From contig JAIEPX010000008.1 in NCBI GenBank assembly GCA_019748175.1, forward strand, positions 434,001 to 498,000: a stretch of 64,000 nt of DNA, given 5' to 3'. The notes under the pieces are model-generated. The model made no database searches. It was not told the DNA's origin and was given only the letters and a program-made list of their open reading frames with translations. The DNA comes from Gammaproteobacteria bacterium. Lineage in GTDB: Bacteria > Pseudomonadota > Gammaproteobacteria > JAIEPX01. Shown here piece by piece: positions 9,325-18,207 of the stretch. A program made the translations under genes and the position numbers. The first letter of the stretch is position 1. Every line of letters begins with the position of its first letter.

Positions 9325-9822
9325 ATGAAAAGTAGTAAAAGTTCTTCAAGAACCGCACTTGTGTGGATATGGATTTCCCTGTTAGTTATTTTTCTCGACC
9401 AATACAGTAAATATTGGATCAGTAATAATTATGAGCTACATGTTTCTTATGATTTGATGCCTTATTTACGATTATTTTTAGATCATAATACAGGGGCTGC
9501 TTTTAGTATGTTGGCGCAATATCCCGAATTGGCTAAGTATTTATTTAGCAGTTTTTCTGCGTTAGTCGTAATGGGATTATTATTTTGGTTATTTACTTTA
9601 CAATCGAGCAGTCGATGGGTTGCGGTCAGTATCTCTCTTATTTTGGGTGGTGCTGTCGGAAATTTAATCGATCGAGTGCGCTTTGGGTATGTGATCGATT
9701 TTATTGATGTGTATGTTAATCAATGGCATTGGCCAGTTTTTAATATCGCTGATAGTGCAGTTTGTGTTGGAGCAGTTATGCTTGTTATTGATATTATATG
9801 GATAAGTCGAAATAGAGTATAA
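9325..9822 (+). CDS. lspA: Prolipoprotein signal peptidase II
   Basis: LspA is the inner-membrane aspartyl protease that removes the signal peptide from diacylated prolipoproteins. The ATG at 9325 follows GGAG by 8 nt; a TTG one codon earlier is less likely. Four membrane segments are evident. Family motifs visible are [37 protein letters not shown] and FNIADSAVC, containing the two catalytic aspartates. The 165-aa length is typical. It ends 2 nt before ispH, so the two are translationally close and very likely co-transcribed with ileS. Confidence 0.96.
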   Translation: MKSSKSSSRTALVWIWISLLVIFLDQYSKYWISNNYELHVSYDLMPYLRLFLDHNTGAAFSMLAQYPELAKYLFSSFSALVVMGLLFWLFTLQSSSRWVAVSISLILGGAVGNLIDRVRFGYVIDFIDVYVNQWHWPVFNIADSAVCVGAVMLVIDIIWISRNRV

Positions 9823-9824
9823 TC

Positions 9825-10766
9825 ATGAAAAAAATTATTTTAGCAAACCCTCGTGGATTTTGTGCTGGTGTTGATAGAGCTATTGATATTGTTGAGCGCG
9901 CTCTTGATTTATTAGGTGCGCCTATTTATGTTCGTCATGAAGTTGTTCACAATCTCCATGTTGTGGAAAATCTTCGATCTCGTGGGGCTATTTTTACTGA
10001 TGATCTAAAAGAAATTCCGGAAGGTTCAACTGTAATATTTAGTGCGCACGGAGTTTCACAAGCTGTTCGTGATGAAGCGAGAGTTCGACAATTTAAAGTC
10101 TTTGATGCAACTTGTCCGCTGGTAACAAAAGTTCACATAGAAGTTACTCGTTTTAGTAAGCGAGGACAAGAATGTATTTTAATTGGACATGCAGGACATC
10201 CTGAAGTCGAAGGCACTATGGGGCAATATGATAATCCAGAAGGTGGAATGTACCTTATAGAAAACGAACATGATGTAGAAAATTTAACAGTAAAAGATCC
10301 AGAGAATTTAGCCTTCGTCACACAAACAACACTGTCTGTTGATGATACTCAAAAAATAATTGCCGCGTTGCAAAAACGTTTTCCAAAATTACAAGCGCCA
10401 AAACGCGAAGATATTTGTTATGCGACACAAAATCGACAAGATGCTGTTAAAGAGCTCGCGGAAAAAGTGGATATTGTTTTAGTAGTAGGTTCGGCGACAA
10501 GTTCGAATTCAAATCGTTTACGTGAACTCGCTGAACGATTGGGAACACCTGCTTACTTAATAGACGATGCATCTTGTTTGAAAGATGAATGGTTCAAAGA
10601 TAAAAACATTATTGGTATCACCGCCGGAGCTTCGGCCCCAGAAGTTCTAGTACAGGATGTGGTGTCAAAACTAAGAGAGTGGGGTGCTGACTTAGTGAAT
10701 GAACTAGCAGGGCGTGAAGAAACTATCACCTTTGCTTTGCCTAAAGAACTTCGCGGGATTGAATAG
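9825..10766 (+). CDS. ispH: 4-hydroxy-3-methylbut-2-enyl diphosphate reductase
   Basis: IspH (LytB) makes isopentenyl and dimethylallyl diphosphate in the last step of the MEP isoprenoid pathway, using a 4Fe-4S cluster. The 313-aa product has the three cluster cysteine contexts [21 protein letters not shown] and ICYATQNRQ. Further family blocks are [41 protein letters not shown] and [14 protein letters not shown]. It is the last gene of the ileS-lspA-ispH unit; fkpB, often between lspA and ispH, is missing here. Confidence 0.97.
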   Translation: MKKIILANPRGFCAGVDRAIDIVERALDLLGAPIYVRHEVVHNLHVVENLRSRGAIFTDDLKEIPEGSTVIFSAHGVSQAVRDEARVRQFKVFDATCPLVTKVHIEVTRFSKRGQECILIGHAGHPEVEGTMGQYDNPEGGMYLIENEHDVENLTVKDPENLAFVTQTTLSVDDTQKIIAALQKRFPKLQAPKREDICYATQNRQDAVKELAEKVDIVLVVGSATSSNSNRLRELAERLGTPAYLIDDASCLKDEWFKDKNIIGITAGASAPEVLVQDVVSKLREWGADLVNELAGREETITFALPKELRGIE

Positions 10767-10839
10767 AAGAGGCTAATTAGCTCTTGAAATTGATCTTAGG
10801 ATTAAGTTTGTTTCACTGCAGCCCTGCTGCATATAAAGT

Positions 10840-10856
10840 CCTAAGTGCCACTTAGG
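10840..10856. repeat. Perfect 17-bp palindrome after ispH
   Basis: CCTAAGTGCCACTTAGG has two 8-bp arms around one C. Just upstream is a second small hairpin, GCAG-CCCTG-CTGC. The pair lies between ispH and the convergent 10962 gene. No T-run follows directly, although a run of seven T occurs about 35 bp later. It could be part of a terminator region, a protein-binding site or a relic of integration. Confidence 0.35.
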
Positions 10857-10961
10857 ATATCGCTGAAATGCATAGTATCAGTGGGGTTATTTTTTTATCT
10901 GATGGAACTAATTTTGAATTCATGAGACAACATTAGATGTGACCTCATTAAGCTCCGATAA

Positions 10962-11618
10962 TTAGGACATTATATTAATGATCCTATCATATAGATTAGA
11001 AGAAAATTTATCCATTTCTTCTTCTTTCCAGAAAATAATTGGATATTGACTTACATCAAAATGTATTTTTTCTTTGTCCTTAGCTGTAAATATTACTTTT
11101 ATCCCTTGAGCTTTAGCATATCCAGCTTCGTAATATACACAAGGTCTCTCACCTGTCAGGTCAGCTACTACGAACTGACTAGTATTTATTAGTTGGTACA
11201 TTTTAACCATTACATTTTCTGAAAAGTGTTCTTCATCAATTCTTCTAGGATCATAGTTAGCCTTCTTTATTGATCGTTTTATTGCTTTTTCCCATAGAGT
11301 ATCAGTACTTTTATCGAACCACATTGCACAAAAAACAGTATTTGTCGGTACGGGCTTATGTAAAGCGTCATTCAGAAATACATGGCCCTTCGCCGTGATT
11401 TTATATTTTTCTTTGTTATTTTTAGGGTTGTCATCAACGAGATAATTAAGTTCTTTTGCTAACACATCTTTAATTAAAAACACTACTTCTTTTTTTTCTT
11501 CATCAGTTTTACTACTAAATTTGTCAATAATCTCACTCAAACGAAACGATTGACCCAGTTTAGGGTACATACTATTCAGTTCAAATAATAGATAATTAGC
11601 TTTTTCAATAACATTCAT
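10962..11618 (-). CDS. Winged-helix protein with C-terminal nucleoside deoxyribosyltransferase/TIR-like domain
   Basis: This is a 218-aa soluble protein. Residues 1-95 look like a winged-helix fold (KYKITAKGHVFLNDAL). Residues 100-210 carry FVVADLTGERPCVYYEAGYAKAQG, the signature block of the nucleoside 2-deoxyribosyltransferase/TIR-like fold, with VIFTAKDKEKIHFDVS following. Such domains hydrolyse or transfer N-glycosidic bonds of nucleosides or nucleotides, and many are sensors or effectors in stress or anti-phage systems. The gene stands alone in an AT-rich block between ispH and the Fic gene, which fits an acquired accessory gene. Domain family is moderately sure; activity and role are inference. 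Confidence 0.6.
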   Translation of the reverse strand: MNVIEKANYLLFELNSMYPKLGQSFRLSEIIDKFSSKTDEEKKEVVFLIKDVLAKELNYLVDDNPKNNKEKYKITAKGHVFLNDALHKPVPTNTVFCAMWFDKSTDTLWEKAIKRSIKKANYDPRRIDEEHFSENVMVKMYQLINTSQFVVADLTGERPCVYYEAGYAKAQGIKVIFTAKDKEKIHFDVSQYPIIFWKEEEMDKFSSNLYDRIINIMS

Positions 11619-11992
11619 TTACTATTCCATGTAATTTGAAGAATATAGCCACTTAATTATAGTATAAAAATCAAGCCGGATTTTTATAATTCGCAGGTTA
11701 AACCATTTAAAAAGTACTCATAATATGCTCATTTATATAATCAATATCTAGGACAATAATTAGTGAGTGAGATCTGGATTTCACGCTAAAACGAGAAAGT
11801 CCTCCCTTATTATTGAAGATGATATATATTCATTAGGGGTAGAGATTCGTTTCCCCCCTCTTACTATCCCCTATAGCTTATTGTTCAGAAAAAATAGCCA
11901 TTTGACTTGTTCTGAGCTTAGTGGAAAATATTTGACAAAAAACAAGTTTTAGTGGAAAATATATTACATTATTCCAGGATTGGAGAGAGTTA
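11619..11992. other. Intergenic region holding the Fic-gene promoter
   Basis: This 374-bp AT-rich stretch separates two divergent accessory genes. A 61-codon open frame at 11767-11952 has no ribosome site or protein character and is not called. The only structure seen is the repeated TTAGTGGAAAATAT box near its right end, listed separately. Confidence 0.5.
11918..11962 (+). promoter_or_regulatory. Direct repeats TTAGTGGAAAATAT and -35 box upstream of the AbiEi/Fic gene
   Basis: TTAGTGGAAAATAT occurs at 11918-11931 and again at 11949-11962, 31 bp apart (about three helical turns). A shorter copy, TTAGTGGAAGAT, overlaps the start of the gene at 11990. A TTGACA hexamer lies between the two full copies (11932-11937), and the second copy would cover the -10 region. 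This arrangement fits operators for an autoregulatory DNA-binding domain such as the wHTH at the N-terminus of the downstream protein. The repeats are seen; their role is inference. Confidence 0.5.
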
Positions 11993-13456
11993 GTGGAAGA
12001 TTTATTCGGTGGTGGATGGCCTGAGGTTGTTTTTAGCTCCCCAGACGCAAAGACTGCGACAAGAATACACAGGGCTATAAAAGCTGGAGTGCTTCGAAAG
12101 CTTGCACCCCGGGTCTATACCTCTAATTGGAAGGATGAGCCAGTTGATATCATCAGACGAAATCGTTATCCCATTATAAGTCATCTATTTCCTGAGGGAG
12201 TGATCAGTCATCGCAGTGCGTTGGAAGGGGGGCTTTCACCTGCTGGTTTTATCGTACTGTCTTATAAATATACGAAAAAAATAACTTTACCAGGCTTAAC
12301 CATTCGATTGATAGAAGGTCCAGGGCCTCAACCTGGAGATACACCTTTTATGGAAAGATTATTTTTGGCTTCTCGCCCAAGGGCGCTACTCGAGAATTTA
12401 GAGCCTAGTCGTGGCAAAATGGCTAAGTCATTAGGTAAAAAATATATAGAATCTCATCTCGATAAGTTAGCTCGTATTCACGGTGATGATGAATTGAATC
12501 AGTTACGTGATCAAGCAAGACGACTCTATCCCGCTCTAGGATTAACTAAGGAGTTTACATTACTTGACAGTATAATCGGCACTTTATTGGGAACTCAAAA
12601 TGCAAAACTTAGTGCTCCTGATGCTAAAGCACGAGCAGCTGGTAAAGCCTATGATACAGATAGAGTTGAATTATTTTCGATTCTTTGTGAATTATTGATT
12701 CGAAGTATTTTGCCTAAAAAAATTTTTCATCATAAAGAGCAACAATGGAATAACAACTTAGCTTTTTTTGAAGCTTATTTCTCAAACTATATCGAGGGAA
12801 CGGAGTTTCCAGTAGATGAAGCTAAAGAAATAGTTTTTGAAAAAAAAATTATCAAAGAACGACCAGAAGATTCGCACGATATATTGGGTACATATCAACT
12901 AGTGTCTAGCATTACTGAAATGAAAACAACACCAGAAACAGTTAAAGACTTGATTAGGCTATTACAGTCTAGACACTATACACTCATGTCAGTGCGTAAG
13001 GATCGATTGCCAGGAAAATTTAAAGAGACAACTAATAGGGCGGGAAGTACCCAGTTCGTGAATCCGGAGTTGGTAATAGGCACTCTTGAACAAGCTTTTG
13101 AATTTTATCACTCACTTGATAAAGGCTTACCTAGAGCTATTTATATCATGTTCGTCGTTTCCGAAATCCACCCTTTTGTCGATGGTAACGGCAGGATTTC
13201 TAGAATCATGATGAATTCAGAGCTTGTTAAAAACAACGAATGCCGCATCATTATACCTACTGTTTATCGCGAAGACTATCTTTTAGCTCTACGAAGACTG
13301 AGTCGAAGTAAGGACCCCGAAGCCTATATTAAAATGCTTTGTCGTGCTCAAGAATTTACTTCAAATATTAATTTTCAGAAATATGATCTTGCTCTCGCTC
13401 AACTCGAGAAATCCAATGCCTTTAAAGAACCTTCTGAAGGAAAGTTGATTTATTAA
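11993..13456 (+). CDS. AbiEi-like winged-helix domain fused to a Fic domain
   Basis: This 487-aa protein starts at a GTG preceded by GGAGAG. The N-terminal ~130 residues (TRIHRAIKAGVLRKLAPRVY, then a threonine- and proline-rich beta part) resemble the AbiEi-type antitoxin winged helix. The C-terminal half is a Fic domain with the active-site loop HPFVDGNGRISR, H393 being the catalytic base. An inhibitory-helix motif SNYIEG (S264 to G269) matches the [S/T]xxxE[G/N] consensus and lies N-terminal to the Fic core, as in class II Fic proteins. Fic enzymes usually transfer AMP from ATP to hydroxyl side chains. The intact inhibitory motif suggests a switchable enzyme and the wHTH suggests autoregulation. 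It could act as a self-contained toxin-antitoxin module; target unknown. Confidence 0.85.
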   Translation: MEDLFGGGWPEVVFSSPDAKTATRIHRAIKAGVLRKLAPRVYTSNWKDEPVDIIRRNRYPIISHLFPEGVISHRSALEGGLSPAGFIVLSYKYTKKITLPGLTIRLIEGPGPQPGDTPFMERLFLASRPRALLENLEPSRGKMAKSLGKKYIESHLDKLARIHGDDELNQLRDQARRLYPALGLTKEFTLLDSIIGTLLGTQNAKLSAPDAKARAAGKAYDTDRVELFSILCELLIRSILPKKIFHHKEQQWNNNLAFFEAYFSNYIEGTEFPVDEAKEIVFEKKIIKERPEDSHDILGTYQLVSSITEMKTTPETVKDLIRLLQSRHYTLMSVRKDRLPGKFKETTNRAGSTQFVNPELVIGTLEQAFEFYHSLDKGLPRAIYIMFVVSEIHPFVDGNGRISRIMMNSELVKNNECRIIIPTVYREDYLLALRRLSRSKDPEAYIKMLCRAQEFTSNINFQKYDLALAQLEKSNAFKEPSEGKLIY

Positions 13457-13680
13457 AGCGCAAAAATGAATCAAGTAAAATCAGATTACAAGTGTTAGAT
13501 GGCAGATTGCGTGAAGTGTAATTTAACACCATAAAGCAGATATTTTTGGCTTGATTTAACAATGATTTTGTAAAACTATCACAACAAAGGGCGCGATGTT
13601 TAGGCTTATAGACTTATCTTGATTCGTTAACCAATTTGAGTTAGCATAAGTCAACTAAAATTGATGTTAAGGAGAACAGC

Positions 13681-15984
13681 ATGCAAAAGATTTTACAGGA
13701 TTTAAAAGATCCAATTTCAGGTCTAATTTTTTATGATCCCGTATCAACTAGGACAAAAACCAAAACAGGTAAAACGTACGAGCGTGAACAAATTGAGGAG
13801 TGGATACGCAGGAGAAAAGAATCAAATCTGCCTATAACTGACCCACTCACAAGTGAAGAAATTTCGGATGAATTAATTTCTAACGACTTGGTCAGAAGTA
13901 TGGCGCGAGCCTATGTAGAAGAACATCCAGAAGTTTATGATGAAGATAAAGTCTACTTGCCTCAAGCTATTAAAAATGAGTTGGCTACAGCGATTAGAGA
14001 GGGAAATACTCAGCAAATTAAAGATACTCTACAGAAAGATCCTCGATTAACTACCACAAGTTTAAATAAAGAAGGATTGACGGTTTTACTCGCAGCTAGC
14101 GAACAAGCTTCAGTTGAAGTGTTTCGACTTGTGTTAGGAAAACTTCCTGCAGACGAGTCTGAAAAACGTAAGGCTGAAATATTAAAAGAAGGTTCTTTAA
14201 TACTGACACAAAAAGTAGCTCAAACCATGGGTGTTGAGGGTTTAGATGCTTGGTGCCAGTATTTAAAATTTGATGCTCAATTCTTCTATCATTCTCTTGC
14301 TCATCAAGCTATTGTCAGACATATTCCCACATTATTAAATACGCTCTTTCCGAGAATTACAGTTAATTTGCAAGAAACAAAAACGGGATTTACCTTTCTG
14401 CATACGGCAGTAAAAGCGTGTGCTGAAAGATTGGGAAAAGCCGCCGAAAAGATACCGGATGATGAATTAACTATTATCATATCGCTATTTGAAAATGGTG
14501 CTGATGGTAAAATACCAAGTAATGACGGTGAGACACCTCCTAAGCTTGCAGAAAGATTATGCAATTCTTTATTATCAACTCGTATTGAAAAAGAACGAAG
14601 ACGAGTTAAATTCGCTTTTTTAATCGAGCCATTGCAAGATCAAATAAGGGATCTAACATCAAAATGCTTACAACTAGAATTAGCCAAAGCTCAGCTTTTA
14701 CTTGCATTACAAAAGCATGAACAAGCTATTGTTGTAGCGCAGCGGACGCAGAGTGAGCAACTAGCTATTTCACAAGGGTTGCTTCAATTAGAACAACAAA
14801 AACAGTTAAAGGCATTTGTCCCCAGCGTTATTAAATCAATAACCTGTGGTAAGAAAATCAAAGTGATGATGCCAGTAGGAGCAGATTTTATTGTTTGTGG
14901 TGTAACTGAAGAAGATCATGGTAGTGTTTCACGATTGTTTGTTATTGATTTAACTAAATCGAGTGATCAGAGTATTCTATCTTCCATTAAACTGAGCGAA
15001 CGTACCAATTCAAATAGGTTTACAATGCTCGCTGTCGATGAAAAACGCTTTATTTTCTGTTTTGAATCGACAGAGCAGCGAGGAAACAATAAAGAACCCG
15101 TAAAATTAGTGTTGTGGAATATTGTAAACAAAGCTGAAGAGAAGAATTATCCTTTGGCTTATACGAATGTGAATATTGTACAAGTTATAAACGCGAATTC
15201 GGTACTGATTTCAGGCAAAAGAGAGTATAAAGATGAATGTGCTTTGCTTGATATTAAAACAGGAAAAATTACACAGCATAAGCATCTTGAGTTGGTCGAT
15301 TTTAATGAATGGCATAGTGAGATGCCTAGGCCAACTTGCTTTAGATCTAGTGTTGAATTAGCGTATGTTCATTATGAAAAAGATCGAAATCATCGAGGTG
15401 GCACACCTAAAGAAATTCGGCTCTATAATGCTCTTAGTAATACAAATTTATGCTTAACCAATGAAGAAGTTGAAACTTTTCAAAGCTCTTCTTCGAAGGT
15501 CATTTTTAAATTTATATCGCCTAAATTAATAGTTGTTTCTGCGCGATCACAATATAGTCGCCAAAATACACCAACAATAAAAATCTTTGATATCGAAAAA
15601 AAACAATATATCCAAACCTATAATACGCCTCCCTTTAAGCAGAAGGGATTTAACACGCCAGTTAGCGAAGGATTTAGTGATGCTTGCTTGACACCGGATG
15701 GACTGTTTATTGCTGTTTATCATGATCCTGAGCAGACTCACTCCGAGGGATCTCGATTAATCATATGGGAGTTGGCGACAGGTCAGACTAAATATAACAT
15801 TCCTCTCCAAGGAAATATCAAACATTTGCATTTTGATGAAAGACGAAATGTTTTGTATGCAAGTAATGGTAATAGCATTCAAGTTTATCAGATTTATCCT
15901 GAGAATGTGTTACAAAAGACAAGGGCTACAAAACAAGATGTTGACACTCCGACGACAGGGTCAGGAAAAACATTTAATTTATAG
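13681..15984 (+). CDS. U-box / ankyrin / coiled-coil / beta-propeller-like protein (putative E3 ubiquitin ligase effector)
   Basis: This 767-aa protein starts at an ATG after AAGGAGAAC. Residues 8-80 form a U-box: DPISGLIFYDPV, GKTYEREQIEEWI, then ITDPLTSEE and NDLVRSMARAY. U-boxes bind E2 enzymes and confer ubiquitin ligase activity. Ankyrin-like repeats follow at about 95-300. A long coiled coil spans about 316-378 (glutamine- and leucine-rich). The remaining residues to about 755 are beta-rich with repeated strands ending in LFVID, LVLWNI and LIIWELATG, suggesting a WD40-type propeller for substrate binding. Bacteria lack ubiquitin, so the target must be host-side if the domain is active. 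The U-box is well supported; the propeller and translocation are inference. Confidence 0.82.
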   Translation: MQKILQDLKDPISGLIFYDPVSTRTKTKTGKTYEREQIEEWIRRRKESNLPITDPLTSEEISDELISNDLVRSMARAYVEEHPEVYDEDKVYLPQAIKNELATAIREGNTQQIKDTLQKDPRLTTTSLNKEGLTVLLAASEQASVEVFRLVLGKLPADESEKRKAEILKEGSLILTQKVAQTMGVEGLDAWCQYLKFDAQFFYHSLAHQAIVRHIPTLLNTLFPRITVNLQETKTGFTFLHTAVKACAERLGKAAEKIPDDELTIIISLFENGADGKIPSNDGETPPKLAERLCNSLLSTRIEKERRRVKFAFLIEPLQDQIRDLTSKCLQLELAKAQLLLALQKHEQAIVVAQRTQSEQLAISQGLLQLEQQKQLKAFVPSVIKSITCGKKIKVMMPVGADFIVCGVTEEDHGSVSRLFVIDLTKSSDQSILSSIKLSERTNSNRFTMLAVDEKRFIFCFESTEQRGNNKEPVKLVLWNIVNKAEEKNYPLAYTNVNIVQVINANSVLISGKREYKDECALLDIKTGKITQHKHLELVDFNEWHSEMPRPTCFRSSVELAYVHYEKDRNHRGGTPKEIRLYNALSNTNLCLTNEEVETFQSSSSKVIFKFISPKLIVVSARSQYSRQNTPTIKIFDIEKKQYIQTYNTPPFKQKGFNTPVSEGFSDACLTPDGLFIAVYHDPEQTHSEGSRLIIWELATGQTKYNIPLQGNIKHLHFDERRNVLYASNGNSIQVYQIYPENVLQKTRATKQDVDTPTTGSGKTFNL

Positions 15985-16009
15985 TAGAGGTAGAGTGCCT
16001 TACTAGAGC

Positions 16010-17785
16010 TCAAGACGCGAGGCAGAGTATGGAGTAAAAACCAAGCAAGGCTGAAATATTGTGCTGTACATAGTCAATTCGTATTTCAAAATCGGTGAGG
16101 CTGCAATGAAATCCGCCCATGGCTCTTTGGGGGTTGAGTAAATAGAGTACAGACTCAGGATAAAACTGAGTTTGTAGTTGGAATTGCAAGCCGGATTGAA
16201 TGGCTTGGAAAATTGTGTGCGCTTCTTCTGCAATTCCAAAATCTTTAGTCAGTTGATAACTTGCACAGAGCCCTTCCATACGCGTGGCTCCAGGTGTTGA
16301 TCGCGGTGGATTATTAAAGCTACCGATCCAGTCAAGATACGGTGATTTGGTGCACTGACGTTTAATAATAATTGTGGTGATTTTTTTTGCGTGATGAAGA
16401 ATTTCAGGATGAGCTTCCAGTCGGTAAATTTCATTTAATGCATAAAGTAACCAATGATCATGATTTAATCGTTCGTCAGGTACATTTTTATCTCTGACGT
16501 TAATTAAAAATAATGCGCCATCAACCGCAGCTTTCAGCCAACGTGGATTAGGATCGATCTGGTATATGCGTGATAAACCAAAAAGAGCTTCACCGGGATA
16601 ATAGTCTGAAGCAAAATCTGGGTCAATGGCACCATTATAGGTTTGTTTGTGAATAGTAAACTTCCCATGATTATCTTGAGTATTCACAATCCATGCACCA
16701 AGCTTCTGCAAAATCGGTAAGTATTGTTTTTCTTGAGTAATATGAATATATTTTGCTAATGCGAGAGCAGCTAGACCATTTCCACCTAATTTGACATCAT
16801 TATTTTCTACAACCACTAAGGTATTTTCACCATTCACAGTGGTTTCTTTCATTTGATTGATCAAAAAACGCAGTCCGCGTTGAATGGCTGCCAATAGTGC
16901 GTCGTCTCGCCTGATTTCGTACACTTCAAGCATGCTATAAAGAGTTCCCGCGTGGCGTAAAATATTATATTTTTTATCCTCCTTATCTTTTTTAGGGAGA
17001 TAGCTGTATACAAATCGTCCATTAAGATGAATAGATCGGATAAGATAATCGGCAGCTAGATAGACGGAATTTAAAATATTTTCCTTGGATAGCACGCTTG
17101 TTTTACGATGTCCTCTATACAAAGGTGTTAATGCCTTGCCATCAAAAAATAAACTTTCAGATTTAAATTCATATAACGTGATGTCATTAAGATCATTTAA
17201 TTTTTCAAAACGATCAGTCAAATAAGAATTAGAAGAGATATAACGTAAAATATTGCGTTTATGGAGAAGGCTCTTATTCGTGACCAAAGTGTACGTTGTT
17301 AATTGTTCAGGTAAAAATGCCATGTCGATATCTTGAGTAAATGCGATCCCACATAGTGAACGTTCAAAATCAATGGGTTTTTTGATATCTAATTGATGAT
17401 GAACGCTAGATTCAGTGACTATATCAAGTTTGATCCAAATCGGTTTGTAATATTCTACCGGGAGATTAATGAGTTTTTTTATGGCTTGCTCGAGTGCATG
17501 TACTATTCCTGCTCCGTTCCCCATTTGAACTTGAGCCATTGTAAATCCGTCAGATAGTGAAATAAAAAGTATTCTCGGGGAAGTATCAGCAATAATCGTA
17601 TTAGATAAATTATTTTGATTGATGAGCCTACGGTCTCGTAGCGCGTTATATAATTCTTGCGTCAATATTTTTTTATCATTTTCATTGATCGTGAGAGCGG
17701 AAAATGGAGAATCAAACCAAAATCCAATTTTTTGAGATAGTGCAGCTTTTTCTCGGGCTATAGGGTTGTCCTTCACGTGAGTCAT
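16010..17785 (-). CDS. Uncharacterised protein with C-terminal alpha/alpha-barrel-like repeats
   Basis: This protein has 591 aa when started at the ATG at 17785, which follows AAAGGAT with good spacing; the open frame extends 21 codons upstream from a TTG. The N-terminal ~270 residues are mixed alpha/beta and unrecognised. From about 290 to the end, helix pairs with repeated Gly-rich turns occur (GGNGLAALALAKYIH, YPGEALFGLSRIYQIDPN, DHWLLYALNEIYRLE, RMEGLCASYQLTKDFG, MGGFHCS). That pattern is typical of the six-hairpin alpha/alpha-toroid found in glycan-processing enzymes and terpene cyclases. It is convergent with the U-box gene and divergent from feoABC. No signal peptide. Enzyme activity cannot be assigned. 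Confidence 0.65.
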   Translation of the reverse strand: MTHVKDNPIAREKAALSQKIGFWFDSPFSALTINENDKKILTQELYNALRDRRLINQNNLSNTIIADTSPRILFISLSDGFTMAQVQMGNGAGIVHALEQAIKKLINLPVEYYKPIWIKLDIVTESSVHHQLDIKKPIDFERSLCGIAFTQDIDMAFLPEQLTTYTLVTNKSLLHKRNILRYISSNSYLTDRFEKLNDLNDITLYEFKSESLFFDGKALTPLYRGHRKTSVLSKENILNSVYLAADYLIRSIHLNGRFVYSYLPKKDKEDKKYNILRHAGTLYSMLEVYEIRRDDALLAAIQRGLRFLINQMKETTVNGENTLVVVENNDVKLGGNGLAALALAKYIHITQEKQYLPILQKLGAWIVNTQDNHGKFTIHKQTYNGAIDPDFASDYYPGEALFGLSRIYQIDPNPRWLKAAVDGALFLINVRDKNVPDERLNHDHWLLYALNEIYRLEAHPEILHHAKKITTIIIKRQCTKSPYLDWIGSFNNPPRSTPGATRMEGLCASYQLTKDFGIAEEAHTIFQAIQSGLQFQLQTQFYPESVLYLLNPQRAMGGFHCSLTDFEIRIDYVQHNISALLGFYSILCLAS

Positions 17786-17889
17786 GGTTGATAATCCTTT
17801 ATATACGTTCAACCCGCAAGTATAGAGCATGTGGACTTTTAGAGCCAATCTTTAGCCTCAAAGCCACGCTGAATGTGACCTTGACGTTA

Positions 17890-17906
17890 TTGGGAATCAT
17901 TCTCAA
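17890..17906. promoter_or_regulatory. Fur-box-like palindrome upstream of feoA
   Basis: TTGGGAATCATTCTCAA is an almost perfect 17-bp palindrome around a central base, of the form TTGRGAAT-N-ATTCYCAA. It resembles the GATAATGATAATCATTATC Fur consensus in its AAT-N-ATT core. It lies 5 bp upstream of the -35 hexamer of the feoABC promoter. Iron repression by Fur is the expected control of feo operons. Confidence 0.7.
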
Positions 17907-17911
17907 CAACA

Positions 17912-17941
17912 TTGACAGCATACGCTCAAATAGGTGATAAT
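17912..17941 (+). promoter_or_regulatory. Sigma-70 promoter of feoABC
   Basis: TTGACA at 17912-17917 is a perfect -35 hexamer. TGATAAT at 17935-17941 serves as the -10 with a 17-18 bp spacer. Transcription would begin about 20 bp upstream of the feoA start codon at 17971. The Fur-like palindrome abuts the promoter upstream. Confidence 0.65.
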
Positions 17942-17970
17942 CTAAAGTATTAGGGTTATATGGAATCGCA

Positions 17971-18207
17971 ATGCTAACTATTAAAGACTTACATGTTGGA
18001 GATGAGGCTAAAATTAAGGGTTTTAGTCAGTGCGATCCTCATTATCGTCAAAAATTGCTAGCCATGGGATTACTGCCCGGTTCTGTCATCAAACTCACCT
18101 GCGTCGCTCCTCTTGGGGATCCTGTCCAGATAGTCATACGAGGTTCTGTTCTGAGTTTACGTAAGTCCGAGGCATCAGTGCTGAAATTAGAGAAGATTGC
18201 ATTATGA
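17971..18207 (+). CDS. feoA: Ferrous iron transport accessory protein FeoA
   Basis: FeoA is a small cytoplasmic SH3-like protein needed for Fe2+ uptake by FeoB. The 78-aa product has family blocks DEAKIKGF, YRQKLLAMGLLPGSVIKL and VIRGSVLSLRKSEA. Its stop overlaps the feoB start by four bases (ATGA), so the two are translationally coupled. Control is by the Fur-like box and promoter immediately upstream. Confidence 0.95.
   Translation: MLTIKDLHVGDEAKIKGFSQCDPHYRQKLLAMGLLPGSVIKLTCVAPLGDPVQIVIRGSVLSLRKSEASVLKLEKIAL

Noticed and set aside
11767..11952. 61-codon open frame upstream of the Fic gene
   Set aside because: It has no ribosome site, has a low-complexity product and lies over the promoter and repeat region; probably chance.
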